From Halichondria panicea (taxonomy: Eukaryota; Porifera; Demospongiae; Suberitida; Halichondriidae), in assembly GCF_963675165.1 (NCBI RefSeq), contig NC_087381.1, positions 3,596,001 through 3,660,000 of the forward strand: 64,000 nt of DNA. The letters run 5' to 3'. Shown piece after piece: positions 22,912-33,068 of the stretch. Position 1 is the first letter of the stretch; every line of letters begins with the position of its first letter. The translations under genes and the position numbers were made by a program. The notes under the pieces were generated by a model that made no database searches, was not told where the DNA came from, and saw only the letters and a program-made list of their open reading frames with translations.

Positions 22912-24091
22912 TACAGCGGTTTTCAGAGTTCTTGCATTTGCAATGTCTAGAGCGGAAGTACCTGTCATGTGAACCGTTACGTAACAAGATTGAAGTTTCT
23001 AGCCTCATTCTAAACCGATTTTTTTCCAATACATGATTTGGGAGAAAATCAACCTTGGAAATAGCCTTTGCAAGCCTTTGGCATCACCGCTGAAGCTAGC
23101 TATCCTTGAGATTGTAAGCACTTCCAATAGTTTTGTGAGCTACTATTAGTAACACAGGACTGGATGTCTGGAGCTAAGAGAGATTCTACTGTCTATATGA
23201 CTCATCAGCTTGCAGCAACACAAAATGAGTAGGCAGGCCGGGGCAGTCACTTCAACCAGTTCCTTATATAATACTGAGAAGCTACACGCTTATTTCAGAC
23301 TTCTCTGAATAACTAGTAACGAATAACTTTGTCTGTAAAATTTATATTGAAAACTCATGTAAAAAAACTTGCCTGACTCAGCAATATTTGTGCTCCCGTG
23401 ATGTTGTCCAACCTTAAATGTTTGGGAATATCACGTGACCAGTGACTTCCGCTCTAGACATTGGAGTTTTCAGAGTTCTTGCATTTGCAATGTCTAGAGC
23501 GGAAGTACTTGTCACGTGAACCATTACGTAACAAGATTGAATTTCTACCTCATTCCAAACCGATTTTTTTCCAATATTATTATGATTTAGGAGAAAATCA
23601 ACCTTTGGAAGCTGGAAATAGCCTTTGCAAGCCTTTTGCATCACCGCTGAAGCTATCCTTGAGATTGTAAGCAGTTCAAATAGTTTTGTGAGCTACTATT
23701 AGTAACACAAGACTGGATGTCTAGAGCTAAGAGAGATTCTACTGTCTGTATGACTCATCAGCTTGCAGCAACACAAAATGAGTAGGCAGGCCGGGGCAAG
23801 CCACTTCAACCAGTTCCTTATAATACTGGGAAGCTACACTCCTATTTCAGACTTCTCTGAATAACTAGTACATTTAGTAAAGAGGAGTAATTTTGTCTAT
23901 TAAAAACTAGCCTCGATTCCAGGCTGCTGAGAAAGGAGCAGGTAAACCCTTAGATTTGTTATCCTACTATTCAAGGGGCTGGACTCGAGGCTAATTAAAA
24001 ACTCAATGTAAAAAAACTTGTCTGACTCAGCAAAATTTGTGGGAATATCACGTGACAAGTGACTTCCGCTCTAGACATGCAAACCGCTGTA
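22912..24091. mobile_element. TIR element (about 1.18 kb) with an internal ~400-500 bp tandem duplication
   Basis: The ends tacagcggtttt (22912) and aaaccgctgta (to 24091) are inverted and continue inward as 'tgtctagagcggaagt'...'gacttccgctctagaca'. The body occurs twice (about 22921-23462 and 23465-24080). Each body holds the gagcggaagt end, a block around 'aaccgatttttttcca', 'gactggatgtct' and 'gcaggccggggca', and ends in 'acttccgctctagaca'. No protein is encoded. Copy 2 contains a nested MITE (23908-23993). Confidence 0.7.
23908..23993. mobile_element. TAGCCTCGA-family MITE, 86 bp, 9-bp TSD
   Basis: It starts TAGCCTCGATTCCAGGC and ends in the inverted GACTCGAGGCTA. The flanking direct repeat attaaaaac (23899-23907 and 23994-24002) is a perfect 9-bp target duplication. 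Confidence 0.85.
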
Positions 24092-24933
24092 GTAAAGAAA
24101 GGGATTGGAAACGCATCACGTGCACCAATGTTTTCAACAGAGCTTGTGTGTCACCATCCTACTTACGATTTTTAATGTTATTCATTGTTAGTCAAAAGGT
24201 CATTTGTTGTTTTTTGAGCTATATTTTTGGACTTCAAGATCATTCTTTCAGCGTTCAAGCCAATCAAGTAAGCTGTTTGGGTACATAAAAACATAAGCTT
24301 TCCAATGGTAGTGGTCCCATAAAGTTTGGATGGTGTATTGCACCCCAAAAAGTGTTTTTAAACCTTGAAAGTTAGGGTGAGTTGTTTTTACAGAAGCTCT
24401 ATTGCTCAGTGTAAGGTATTATGGATTGGTTACATGAGAGAATCTTGTTCTTACATAATAGAGCTATAGTATGATATGTAGCATAAGCCTCATATTGCAT
24501 GGATTAGTGAGTTACAATCTGCTTTAAGTAAAAAATGTTGTACTATAGTGACAATTTTGTGGAAGCTATTTCTCAAATAGACTTTTACAGATTAGCTGTA
24601 TTGTTTTATATTATTGTAGTACTCATGCTAGAATGTAGTATGCAACTGATTTTGGAGTGATCAGGGCATCTATTCGTGATTTACAGCAACTTTTATATCA
24701 TGTTTTTTAAAGTGATTAATTAATTGTCTTTTTTTAGGATGTGAAGCAAAAAGCTCGTAAGAAAAGGTGCAAGTCCTCCTCAACCGTTAACCAGATCCCA
24801 CTCTCTCTTCTTTTAATCATAGATGGCTTCTTATAGCTGGTTGTTTTGGAGTGTTCCCTGACATGATTCTATTGATGGCAAGCTCTTTGTTTGCTCCAGG
24901 CTGTCTTGCATGATGTCTTTCAGCTTGTTGGTT

Positions 24934-24997
24934 AGTCTCACGAATCAGCCGCCCTTCCTAGGTCTCTCCTTAGGAAGGGCGGCTAATTCATGAGACT
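24934..24997. repeat. Short palindromic element
   Basis: 'agtctcacgaatcagccgcc' plus 'cttccta' is followed after a short loop by its near-complete inverse ('taggaagggcggct', then 'attcatgagact'). At 64 bp it is a hairpin-type MITE. Confidence 0.65.
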
Positions 24998-25284
24998 GGC
25001 ATGCAATTAACACAACGGCAATTAGAGACCTAATGAGCAAAGGTTAAGTGCTTCGCGCCTCCTCTGAGTCTATCCTATACATATCTGCACAGTCGGTGAT
25101 GAGTCGCTTCCTGTGCAATTTGAATGTAAAACGCTGATGTCAGCATTTATTAAAAAGCAATAATTCTTTACAGTGATATTATACAGTGCGATAGTAGTGG
25201 TATATTTAAAATAAAGCTATAGAATCACTGAAAGCTTGGACCATTTAAGGAACAGCTTGGTAATTATATATATACATGGTTATA

Positions 25285-25976
25285 TTATACATGGTATGTA
25301 CGTGTATTAGCTATACATTTGTAACACGGACAGAGAAAATGAAAGGTGCAGAGATTGTTCGGGTCGAAGTTCTCGATAAAATGTTTCCACAGGTATTTTG
25401 TAAGGTGTGTTTTGTTTGTGTTCAACGATGACTCTAGTTCCAAAACACCTCTTGGGAGCGCATTCCAGAGCCGGGCTATACGGATGAAAAAGAAATTTCT
25501 CGTAGTCGTTAGCCTCACGAATTTGTGCTCCAGTTTGACACCATTTGCTCTTGTCCTATTATTAACAAACTTAATGTACTTGTTCAAGTCATTTGCGTCA
25601 GATGTGTCTTTCAGATTCCTGATTAGCAGCATTATGTCTTGATTTCAAGCCAGTACATGAGCGGTAGAGTCCTAAGCTCAAGAAGTCGAGATTTATAGTT
25701 ATTTGAGTAGTCATTCAGAATATACTTCGTTGCTTTACGCTGTATTCTTTCTAGACTTTGAATATGTTTTATAAGTTGCGGCCGCCACAATTGACAGCAG
25801 TAAGATATTTGGGATTTCACCAGTGAGCAATATAGTATTTTCTTCAGTTGTATGGGTGAGTGGGAGGGAGGTATATTTCTTCTGATAACATAGAGCGCTT
25901 GGTAGGCTTTGGAGCAGATAAGGTCAAAATGCTCGCTCCACGATAGGCTATTTGAAACTATTACACCTAGGTCTTG
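25285..25976 (-). mobile_element. CR1-like LINE, truncated 3' end of the reverse transcriptase ORF
   Basis: On the minus strand the frame is open from 25976 through DLGVIVSNSLSWSEHFDLIC, KAYQALYVIRRNI, KSQISYCCQLW and RIQRKATKYILNDYS to LEIKT. It hits a stop near 25632 because of a small deletion and resumes in another frame with the closing RIARLWNALP block. This is the C-terminal region of CR1/Jockey-type reverse transcriptases. 5' truncation plus a frameshift mark a dead copy. A related decayed copy is at 62340-62960. Confidence 0.8.
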
Positions 25977-26094
25977 ATTGCATAATTATACCTCGTTATA
26001 GACATGTTATACACAGTGTTATACACATGTTAGACATTATACAGTATAAAGTCAACGTGTATAATGTCACACTTACCTATAATTTAGCAATACT

Positions 26095-26245
26095 GCTTTA
26101 CCCTAACTCTAACCCCTTTACCCTAACTCCCTTTACCCTAACTCTAACCCCTTTACCCTAACTCTAACCTCTTACCCTAACCCTTTACCCTAACCCTGGC
26201 CCCCTAACCTGTTACCCTAACCCTAACTTTACCCTATAACCCTAT
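26095..26245. repeat. Interstitial telomere-like (CCCTAA)-type tract
   Basis: Repeated 'accctaac' units with variant spacers (ctttaccctaactctaaccc and shorter forms) run for about 150 bp, then decay over a further 150 bp. The unit is a C-strand TTAGGG-like motif with frequent insertions, so it is either a degenerate internal telomeric tract or a minisatellite derived from one. Confidence 0.7.
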
Positions 26246-26489
26246 CCGTAAGCCTTTATATACCCCTTATGCTAACATGTACTAACGTTATACCCTAACA
26301 TATAATTTAACTAACCCTTACCCATAATTATTATATCCTTATACCTAACCTCTTATACCCCTATAACCCCTATAACCACCCATAATCCCGACATTATTCA
26401 CATTATACGCGTGTTATACATACACAATTAAATGTACCTGTAGCCAAACACTCTATATCCGTAACACCAACACATCCCAACTGGGACCT

Positions 26490-26760
26490 CGCAAATTTGA
26501 CATTATGCATATTATGCATATTATACACAATTATTTGACATTATATTAAATATAAAATAAGACGTTATGCATATTATGCATAATATACACCACTTACTAA
26601 TATGTGACATTATGCACATTATGCATAATTATAACAATTATACATCAAGTATAAAATGCATAATATCATAATACGTATGAATGTGACATTATGCACATTA
26701 TACATTTTTATATCAACATTATTATTATGTTACATGTATAATGTGGGCATGTTATGCCAG
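26490..26760. repeat. AT-rich degenerate repeat with 'acattatgcatattatgcat' theme
   Basis: Irregular tandem copies of 'gacattatgca(c/t)attat' are separated by AT-rich spacers, continuing the simple-sequence domain that starts at the telomere-like tract. Non-coding. Confidence 0.6.
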
Positions 26761-27564
26761 AACTACAATCTGACAAATTAATCCTAAATGCAGCATTTTA
26801 GCTATATATAAGATGATCCAATTAAGTTATTTTGAAATAATTATCGTGCTTGCAGTGGTGTATTTTGCTGACTTGCAGGTAGAATGCTCTTTGACATTGT
26901 AAGGAGACCTTCTGCTCGGTTCCTGAATGTAGATAGTAAGAGTATGATCATCTAACACAATCTGGTGTCTGTATAAAGGGTCTACCATGTTCGATGTGAC
27001 ACTGGGGTTCAATTATGGGATGCATACACTAATTAAAATATAAACACCCTCCCGCCAGATGGTAAGCAATGAGCAATTCATTTGATATTTGATATATGAA
27101 CTACTTAGGCTTAGTACTTTCTGAAAACCATATGCAAGACTTGCAAATTCAACAACATTACAAGTAAATTATCAAAATGCTTGACCTACTATATGCTGCT
27201 AGCCTTGAAATACCTACCTGTGAGAATCTTTGCTCGGTTTAAGTTTATATGTGATGTATATGCCCTCAGTTAATTCAGTAATCTATCCAGTGCATGCAAA
27301 AGTTAGTATGATAGTTGATCAGATTGTTCAAAAATGACACTTATTAGAGCCTGCTATGACCTTTGAACTTTCAGGCAAATTTTGTAAATTAAAGAGCACC
27401 ACTGCAAGAAAAATAGTAACGGAAACTGGGATTTAAAGGTGCAGCTGTATTGCTATCATGTACTAGAGTATACAGCAGAAGTTTAAGACTGATTCTTTCA
27501 CTTTTATTTTTCCCATTGCGGACCCTAATTACGTGGGCCAGATAGGCGTTTCCAATCCCTTTCT

Positions 27565-28429
27565 GTTTGTTTATCTATGGTATAACATGCATAAATAACC
27601 AATCCTGCACACTTATGCCCCTCTCTGTTCAATTACCCCTCCCTCCACGTACTTACTGCGCAGCAACCAGCCAGAAAAAACAACACAGCTAGCTCTAGAC
27701 GGTGTCTAGACCAGCTCTCTTCAGCTATGCCAGGCTAGTAGGCAAGCAAAGGTAAGCTTAAAATAGCCACTCCTATATTATTACTAAACTGGCTTCTTTT
27801 TATTTAAATACAGAAGCTGAACAGGCCTAGTGCAGTGCGTTGCAGTACTAGTGCTAGTGAGCAAGGCTCAGCCTGAGCCCTAGCCCTCTCCAAGAGTGTC
27901 TCTAAAGCAGCTCCTTCTGCAAGCACACAGCAGAATTTTTGATGAACTAGTCTACAGACTACACCCTCTGCTCTATGTTTTCATTTATGACATTTTGTTT
28001 CTCATGCAAGACATTTTCATTCATCGAAAACACCATTAATTTATTTTTAATGCATATGCTTGAGTAGCCTCGATTCCAGCCCGAGTTGTTTCTAGCTAGG
28101 CCGACAGCCAATTTATGAGCCATATTTTCCCTTGTAGCCCTGAGGTGCCAATTTATGACAGTTAAACCCCACTAGACTACATGGCAAAAGTGTAGTAGGT
28201 GGGAAATATATCTGGTTATGAATATCATAATATCGTTATCAATCTGATTGGGCAGCAAACTGATAAAAGTGCAGCAATACAAATCCTATAAGCGTACGTG
28301 TCCCCTGGTCCCCTCAGAACAGTTGGCCGGCCCATGCCCAGCTAACTACAAACATGGACATGTACTTGGGGTATGGCCGATAATTATTAGTCCTACTCCT
28401 CTTGGAGCTGAGGTAGTGGTCTCATATTC
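27565..28429. other. Gene-free interval
   Basis: I see no supported gene. A TAGCCTCGATTCCAGCCC half-end at about 28074 shows a decayed insertion of that MITE family. An exon-like 'gcaagcaaag' with donor gtaagc near 27752 has no partner. Confidence 0.35.
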
Positions 28430-29299
28430 AGCAAGTTTTTTACAACATTGACAGGCACAAAACAAACTATCTGGCTGCACACCAGAGGCTGCCCACTATT
28501 CTATCAAGGCTAGCTTCCATAAACTAAATAAACATCACATTGTGGTTAAATGTGGTTCGGTTGACGGCAAGTTATACTTTAACCTATTAAGGGATTGCAC
28601 TGGTAATATTGGCTCTGTTAAATGTATTCTCACAAAAACAGTCATTGCACACCAAATGAATTTGAACAGAAAGGTGGGAAAGCTAAATTAAAAAACTGGA
28701 AAAAATCGGTTCAACACGGGGGTAAGAGCTTGTTAACAGTGTTGCCCACTCTCGGCCTTGATAAACCGCGGAACATTGCACACGCTCAAGATTGATTCAG
28801 GTCCCAGTCTTGTAAATCCTGTTTTGGCCTTGAAAGGAGATTCTGGTCAGCTCTCCAGCCTTCTCTTTCTGAAAAGTTCTCTGTGACCCAGTTAGTTGAT
28901 GCTCTTAAGGAGCTCTGGTTCTATTGCCAAGCGGACCTTATCCGGCTTGATTTCGCATACCATGCCCGTCGTTCATCTGATCCATGTTTAACACTGCACT
29001 CTCTGACCTTTTGCAAGAAATTAACTAGATCTTGAGGAGTGTCTTCTGGCTATTTTTTGTGAGGCTAATGATCTCTTGTCCTTGCCTACCCTTGACCTTG
29101 ACCCAATCTCTAAACAACTGGAGCTAAACACCTGTGCTGTTAAGAACTTAACTGACACAGTGATAGGTGTGAAAAACACCGGCCACCCCTGATATTGCCT
29201 CAAATCTTTCTACTAGTCTAGACTCGCTGAAAGAGTTAGTCAGGACGGCTTAAGGATGAGCTGTCCAGTTCTGTCAGAGATGCCATCTCCTCTCTCTCT

Positions 29300-29794
29300 A
29301 GTACAGGGTCCAATGGGAGTCGTCCCCCAGAGGCCAACAGAGGGGCTGCTCATAAAAAGACTCAGCCTATCCCATCAGATAGACGTTCAAACATTATTCT
29401 ATTTGGACTTCCTGAAAAAGACAATCTTGCGGATACAAAATCAATTGTTGATGAGGTGTTTTCATTTGTGGTCGGCAAGGATGTTAACTGGTCTGATGCT
29501 TTTCGGTTGGGACGTCGTAAGCCCAGTGGTTCTTCTGACCCACTACCACCTCGACCCCTTCTAGTAAAGTTGGTCAGTGAATGGGATAAAAGGCTTCTTC
29601 TTTCTGCTAAGTACAAGCTGAAAAATTTTACGAGTGCCAGAGTGTTTCTAAGGGAGGATCTTCCCCCTGAGGTTAGAGTTGCTCGTGCTAAGCAACGTAG
29701 AGAGGAGCAGGAGCTCACACGTAATCCACCCCCCCTACTACCTGGCAATCGTACCAGATCTGTTTCGGAATCATCTGATCATTCGAATTCATGA
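29300..29794 (+). pseudogene. LINE ORF1 (RNA-binding type), C-terminal part
   Basis: Joining two overlapping frames gives the conserved ORF1 pattern: SNIILFGLPEKDNL, FRLGRRKPS, RPLLVKLVSEWDKR, and ARVFLREDLPPEVR. This resembles the RRM-like ORF1 proteins of L1/L2/CR1 elements, which bind element RNA. The N-terminal half upstream (28.4-29.25 kb) is broken by stops. Confidence 0.6.
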
Positions 29795-29864
29795 CTATTG
29801 ACATTCGCATGATGAGTTATAACTGTAGGGTTGGATATCCAGTTCAGCGTTTGTTGAGTTTCTT

Positions 29865-30587
29865 TTGTGTGAAGTTGATTTACTTTTGATTCAAGAGCAT
29901 TGGCTATTTACAGAGAATCTTGCATCGCTCAATATTAATGATGATTTTACTTCATTTGCGGTTAGTGGTATGGATAGTGGGGCCATTATAAGAGGACGTC
30001 CTTTTGGTGGTTGTGGTTTCCTCATTCGAAAATCACTCCTTCCCTTTATCAAACGAATTAATTCTAATTCTAAAAGATTCTGTGCTATTACGATCACTAC
30101 ACATTGTTGGACTGTCTTGCTTCTTAATGTATACATGCCCACAAATTATGGCACTGCACACTCACATAGCACATATCTTGAAACTCTTGGAGAATTGAAG
30201 GGTATTATTGAGTCTCACTCATTTGATAAGATTGTTATTGCGGGTGATTTTAATGTTGATATGATACGTCCATCAGTTTTTCGTGATAGTCTTTTGTCCT
30301 TCATGTCTGACTTTAATCTTTGTTCTGTGGACCTTTTTTATAGAGAATGTGTAAAGTTCACGTATGAACGTGATGGGGGTTCTGTCAGGTCGTGGCCTGA
30401 TCACATTCTCATGCTGCAACATCACACTGATATAATTTGTGGTGTCCAGAGTGTTCACTCTCCAAGCAATTTTTCGGATCATGCACCACTCGCGTTTGTG
30501 CTTAAACTGGATTCTAGTGTCAACGATGTTTCCAGAAGACTCACTAGTAATTGTCCTATTCAACAGCCCGTTCGTGGTATCAATTAG
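29865..30587 (+). pseudogene. LINE AP-like endonuclease domain
   Basis: An open stretch of 240 codons with the exonuclease-endonuclease-phosphatase signature: LLIQEHWL early, LLLNVYMPTN, VIAGDFNVD (metal/active-site region) and a closing SDHAPLAF. In LINEs this domain nicks target DNA to prime reverse transcription. The frame ends at a stop near 30587, before the RT. In an active element EN and RT would be fused, so this copy is broken. Confidence 0.8.
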
Positions 30588-30650
30588 TCGGTTTTAAGTG
30601 CAAATAATATTGAGGATTACAGACAAATTATATTTCAAACTCTACCACTT

Positions 30651-32483
30651 TTGTCACAGGACCTTCTTAATTGCGGCTCAACGTGCTGTTTATTACACCA
30701 CGAGGAAATTGATTTGTTCTGTAATCAGCTACTTTCCTGTCTCTCTGTTGCATCCAAACTTTGTTTCCCGGTCATAAGCAAAAGAGCTAGAACAATGCCT
30801 GGATGGAATGATCACGTGCGTGAAGTAAGAGAATCTGCCATGGTTTGGAACAAGATATGGGTAGAGGCAGGCTGTCCTGAGGCTGGTGTCGTGTTTGATC
30901 TGCGAAAGCAGACTAAGAAAGCTTACAAGTATGCGGTTAGGAGTGTCAAGCGGAGACAAAAACACATTGTCAGTGAGAAGCTTAGTAATGCACTTCTGTC
31001 GGCCAATAACTCTCTATTCTGGAAAGAAGTGAAGAAAATTAAGTCTCGCTCTAAACAGTGCAATTCCCCAGCTGTGGATGGTTTCAGCAATGACAAGGAG
31101 ATCAGTGAGTGCTTTTTCGTTCAAAGCTCTCTGGCATCTTGAACTACAGTGATAGACTCGCAAGCCGTCACTGTTGCAGGCGAACAGTAGACTGGTCAAA
31201 CTCCGTGTTGAGACTCGTGTAAGGTTTGCCACGATATTTGTGGCAACTAACCGCATGCGGTTACCGCAAGATCGTTGATAGTGACGTTCACTAGAAAACT
31301 CTACGTATCACATGCAGCATAGTGACGTCACGAAAACCGCAGCCACTTAGAATCTTATCTGATATGCTGACTGTGCAACACGAGTCTCAACACGGAGTTT
31401 GACCAGTCTACTGTTCGCCTGCAACAGTGACGGCTTGCGAGTCTACTACAGTGATACTACACACAGGAATGTTCTTTTAGATGAGGTGGCCTCCCAGATA
31501 ACGGTTTCTGACATTGAAGAGGTTGATATTTCAGTGGAACTTGTAGAACACTGTCTAAAAGATCTTGGCCGTAACAAATCTGACGGCTCCAATTTGTTAT
31601 CAAACCATTTTGTGCTCGCTGCATCTGTCATTGCGCCATCCCTTGCAACCTTCTTCACGGCTGTCCTTCATTATGGATACATTCCTTCTGCGCTTAGAGA
31701 TTGTGTACTTGTTCCAATCCCTAAACCACTTAAAGATCCCTCTGTCTCTGACAGCCTATCGCTCTGGCCCCAAATCTTAGCAAGATACTTGAGAAGTGTA
31801 TTCTCCTCAGATACATGTCTAACCTTTAAACATCTGACCTACAGTTTGGCTTCAAAGAGGGATTTTCCACTGAATTATGCACTGGAGTACTGAAGAATGT
31901 TGTCTCTAAGTATCTGCAAGGCAATTAATACTAATGTTTTTGGATGTTTTTTAGATGCCAGCAAAGCTTTTGATAGAGTTAACCATACTACCCTGTTTAA
32001 GATGCTCATTGATAGGAACCTTCCTCCCACAGTACTGCGATTTCTCTTCTCATGGTACAGGGACCAAGAACTAGTTGTTCGCTGGAATGCAGATATTTCA
32101 GCATCTTTTAATGTTTCGAATGGTGTACATCAGGGTGGTGTTCTCTCTCCAATCCTTTTCACGGTTTATATTGACAAACACCTGCAAAGACTATCTCGAC
32201 TTGGAATTGGTTGCCAACTTGGTGGGCACTCTGTCTGTGCACTGACGATATAGCCCTTCTGGCCCCCTCACCATCTGCCATGCGTATCTTATTGAAAGAA
32301 TGTGAAGCATTTGCCTCTGAATTCGATATAACTTTTAATGCCAGCAAAACTCAGCTTATTTGTTTCAGCAATCGTCCGATGACACTACCTAACGGAGTAT
32401 TCAGGTTCAATGGAGTTGCTCTTCAATTTAAAGACATAATTATTGACCCACCTTGGCCACACCCTTCATCGCAAGTTGGATGA
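30651..32483 (+). pseudogene. LINE reverse transcriptase, frameshifted and interrupted by a MITE
   Basis: Segments in order: linker (30651-31142), then LGRNKSDGSNLLSNHF and YIPSALRDCVLVPIPKP (31399-31893), the palm FGCFLDASKAFDRVNHTTLF and GVHQGGVLSPILFTVYID (31897-32253), then CTDDIALLAPS, the decayed YxDD box (32211-32483). At least three frameshifts lie between segments. A 293-bp MITE (31153-31445) interrupts the linker. It ends inside the domain after the catalytic box. Confidence 0.8.
31153..31445. mobile_element. MITE of 293 bp with ~70-bp TIRs starting TAGACTCGC and a 9-bp TSD
   Basis: The left end tagactcgcaagccgtcact and the following bases to about 31220 are repeated inverted at the right, with only the central ~150 bp unique. 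Perfect direct repeats ctacagtga (31144-31152 and 31446-31454) flank it. It lies in the LINE reverse transcriptase frame, so it is younger than that LINE. Confidence 0.9.
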
Positions 32484-33068
32484 CGAAGTTGATATTGCAC
32501 AAGTAACTTCCGCTATATATAGCTACTAGAAAGAGACTCCCATGCACCTATGCAATACAAGACACTCACAACATACTCGTAAAATGAGCAATGCCATGGC
32601 AGGAACTATATAGGGTGAAAGCACTAGAAAACAAACAAAAGAATAGCAGTACAAAACTGTATTTCATCACTCTGTAGTTCCCCAGCTTAACGTCGGCTAG
32701 CCATCCAGAGAAAACAGCTCCCAATAAACCAAACACAAGTGGGATAGCATATACCCATTTCGGAAATACAAAATGGACCGCACCATATCGTTGATTGAGT
32801 ACATTCCTGAAATACTGATATACAAGATATAGTCAACAACATAACCCAGACCAGAACGAGAAATGCTCCCTTGGAATAGAACCACCTCACTCTGTACTTG
32901 CACTTGCAGCCATTCCTAGCCTCGACTCAAGTCCGCTTTACAGCGGCCTGGTATACCTTGTATGCGCATGCGCGAAATAATTCGTATATTTATCAGTATT
33001 ACGCAAGTGATAAAATTGGAAAAAGTACACAAAGGAAAAATATGTAAGACTGCGTGGTTGGTGGTAGA

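Larger units (their letters stand above)
24096..27564. mobile_element. Composite region bounded by 'agaaagggattggaaacgc' inverted repeats
   Basis: The 19-bp sequence agaaagggattggaaacgc at 24096 recurs as its exact reverse complement ending at 27564. A shorter relative is at 34365-34810. No matching target duplication is seen, so the two ends could belong to one large non-autonomous element or to two separate ones. Inside are a palindrome, a CR1-like LINE 3' end and simple-sequence tracts. Apart from the LINE remnant nothing looks coding. Confidence 0.45.
28430..32512 (+). mobile_element. Degraded L2/CR1-like LINE with ORF1, endonuclease and reverse transcriptase
   Basis: A plus-strand retroelement in the usual order: ORF1 (to 29794), AP-type endonuclease (29865-30587), then reverse transcriptase (30651 to about 32510). 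It has frameshifts in ORF1 and RT, a MITE inserted in RT, and a loss of sequence after the RT YxDD region, where it meets a transporter pseudogene near 32515. No poly(A) tail remains. The 5' limit is approximate: coding-like sequence begins near 28430 but carries stops. Confidence 0.75.
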
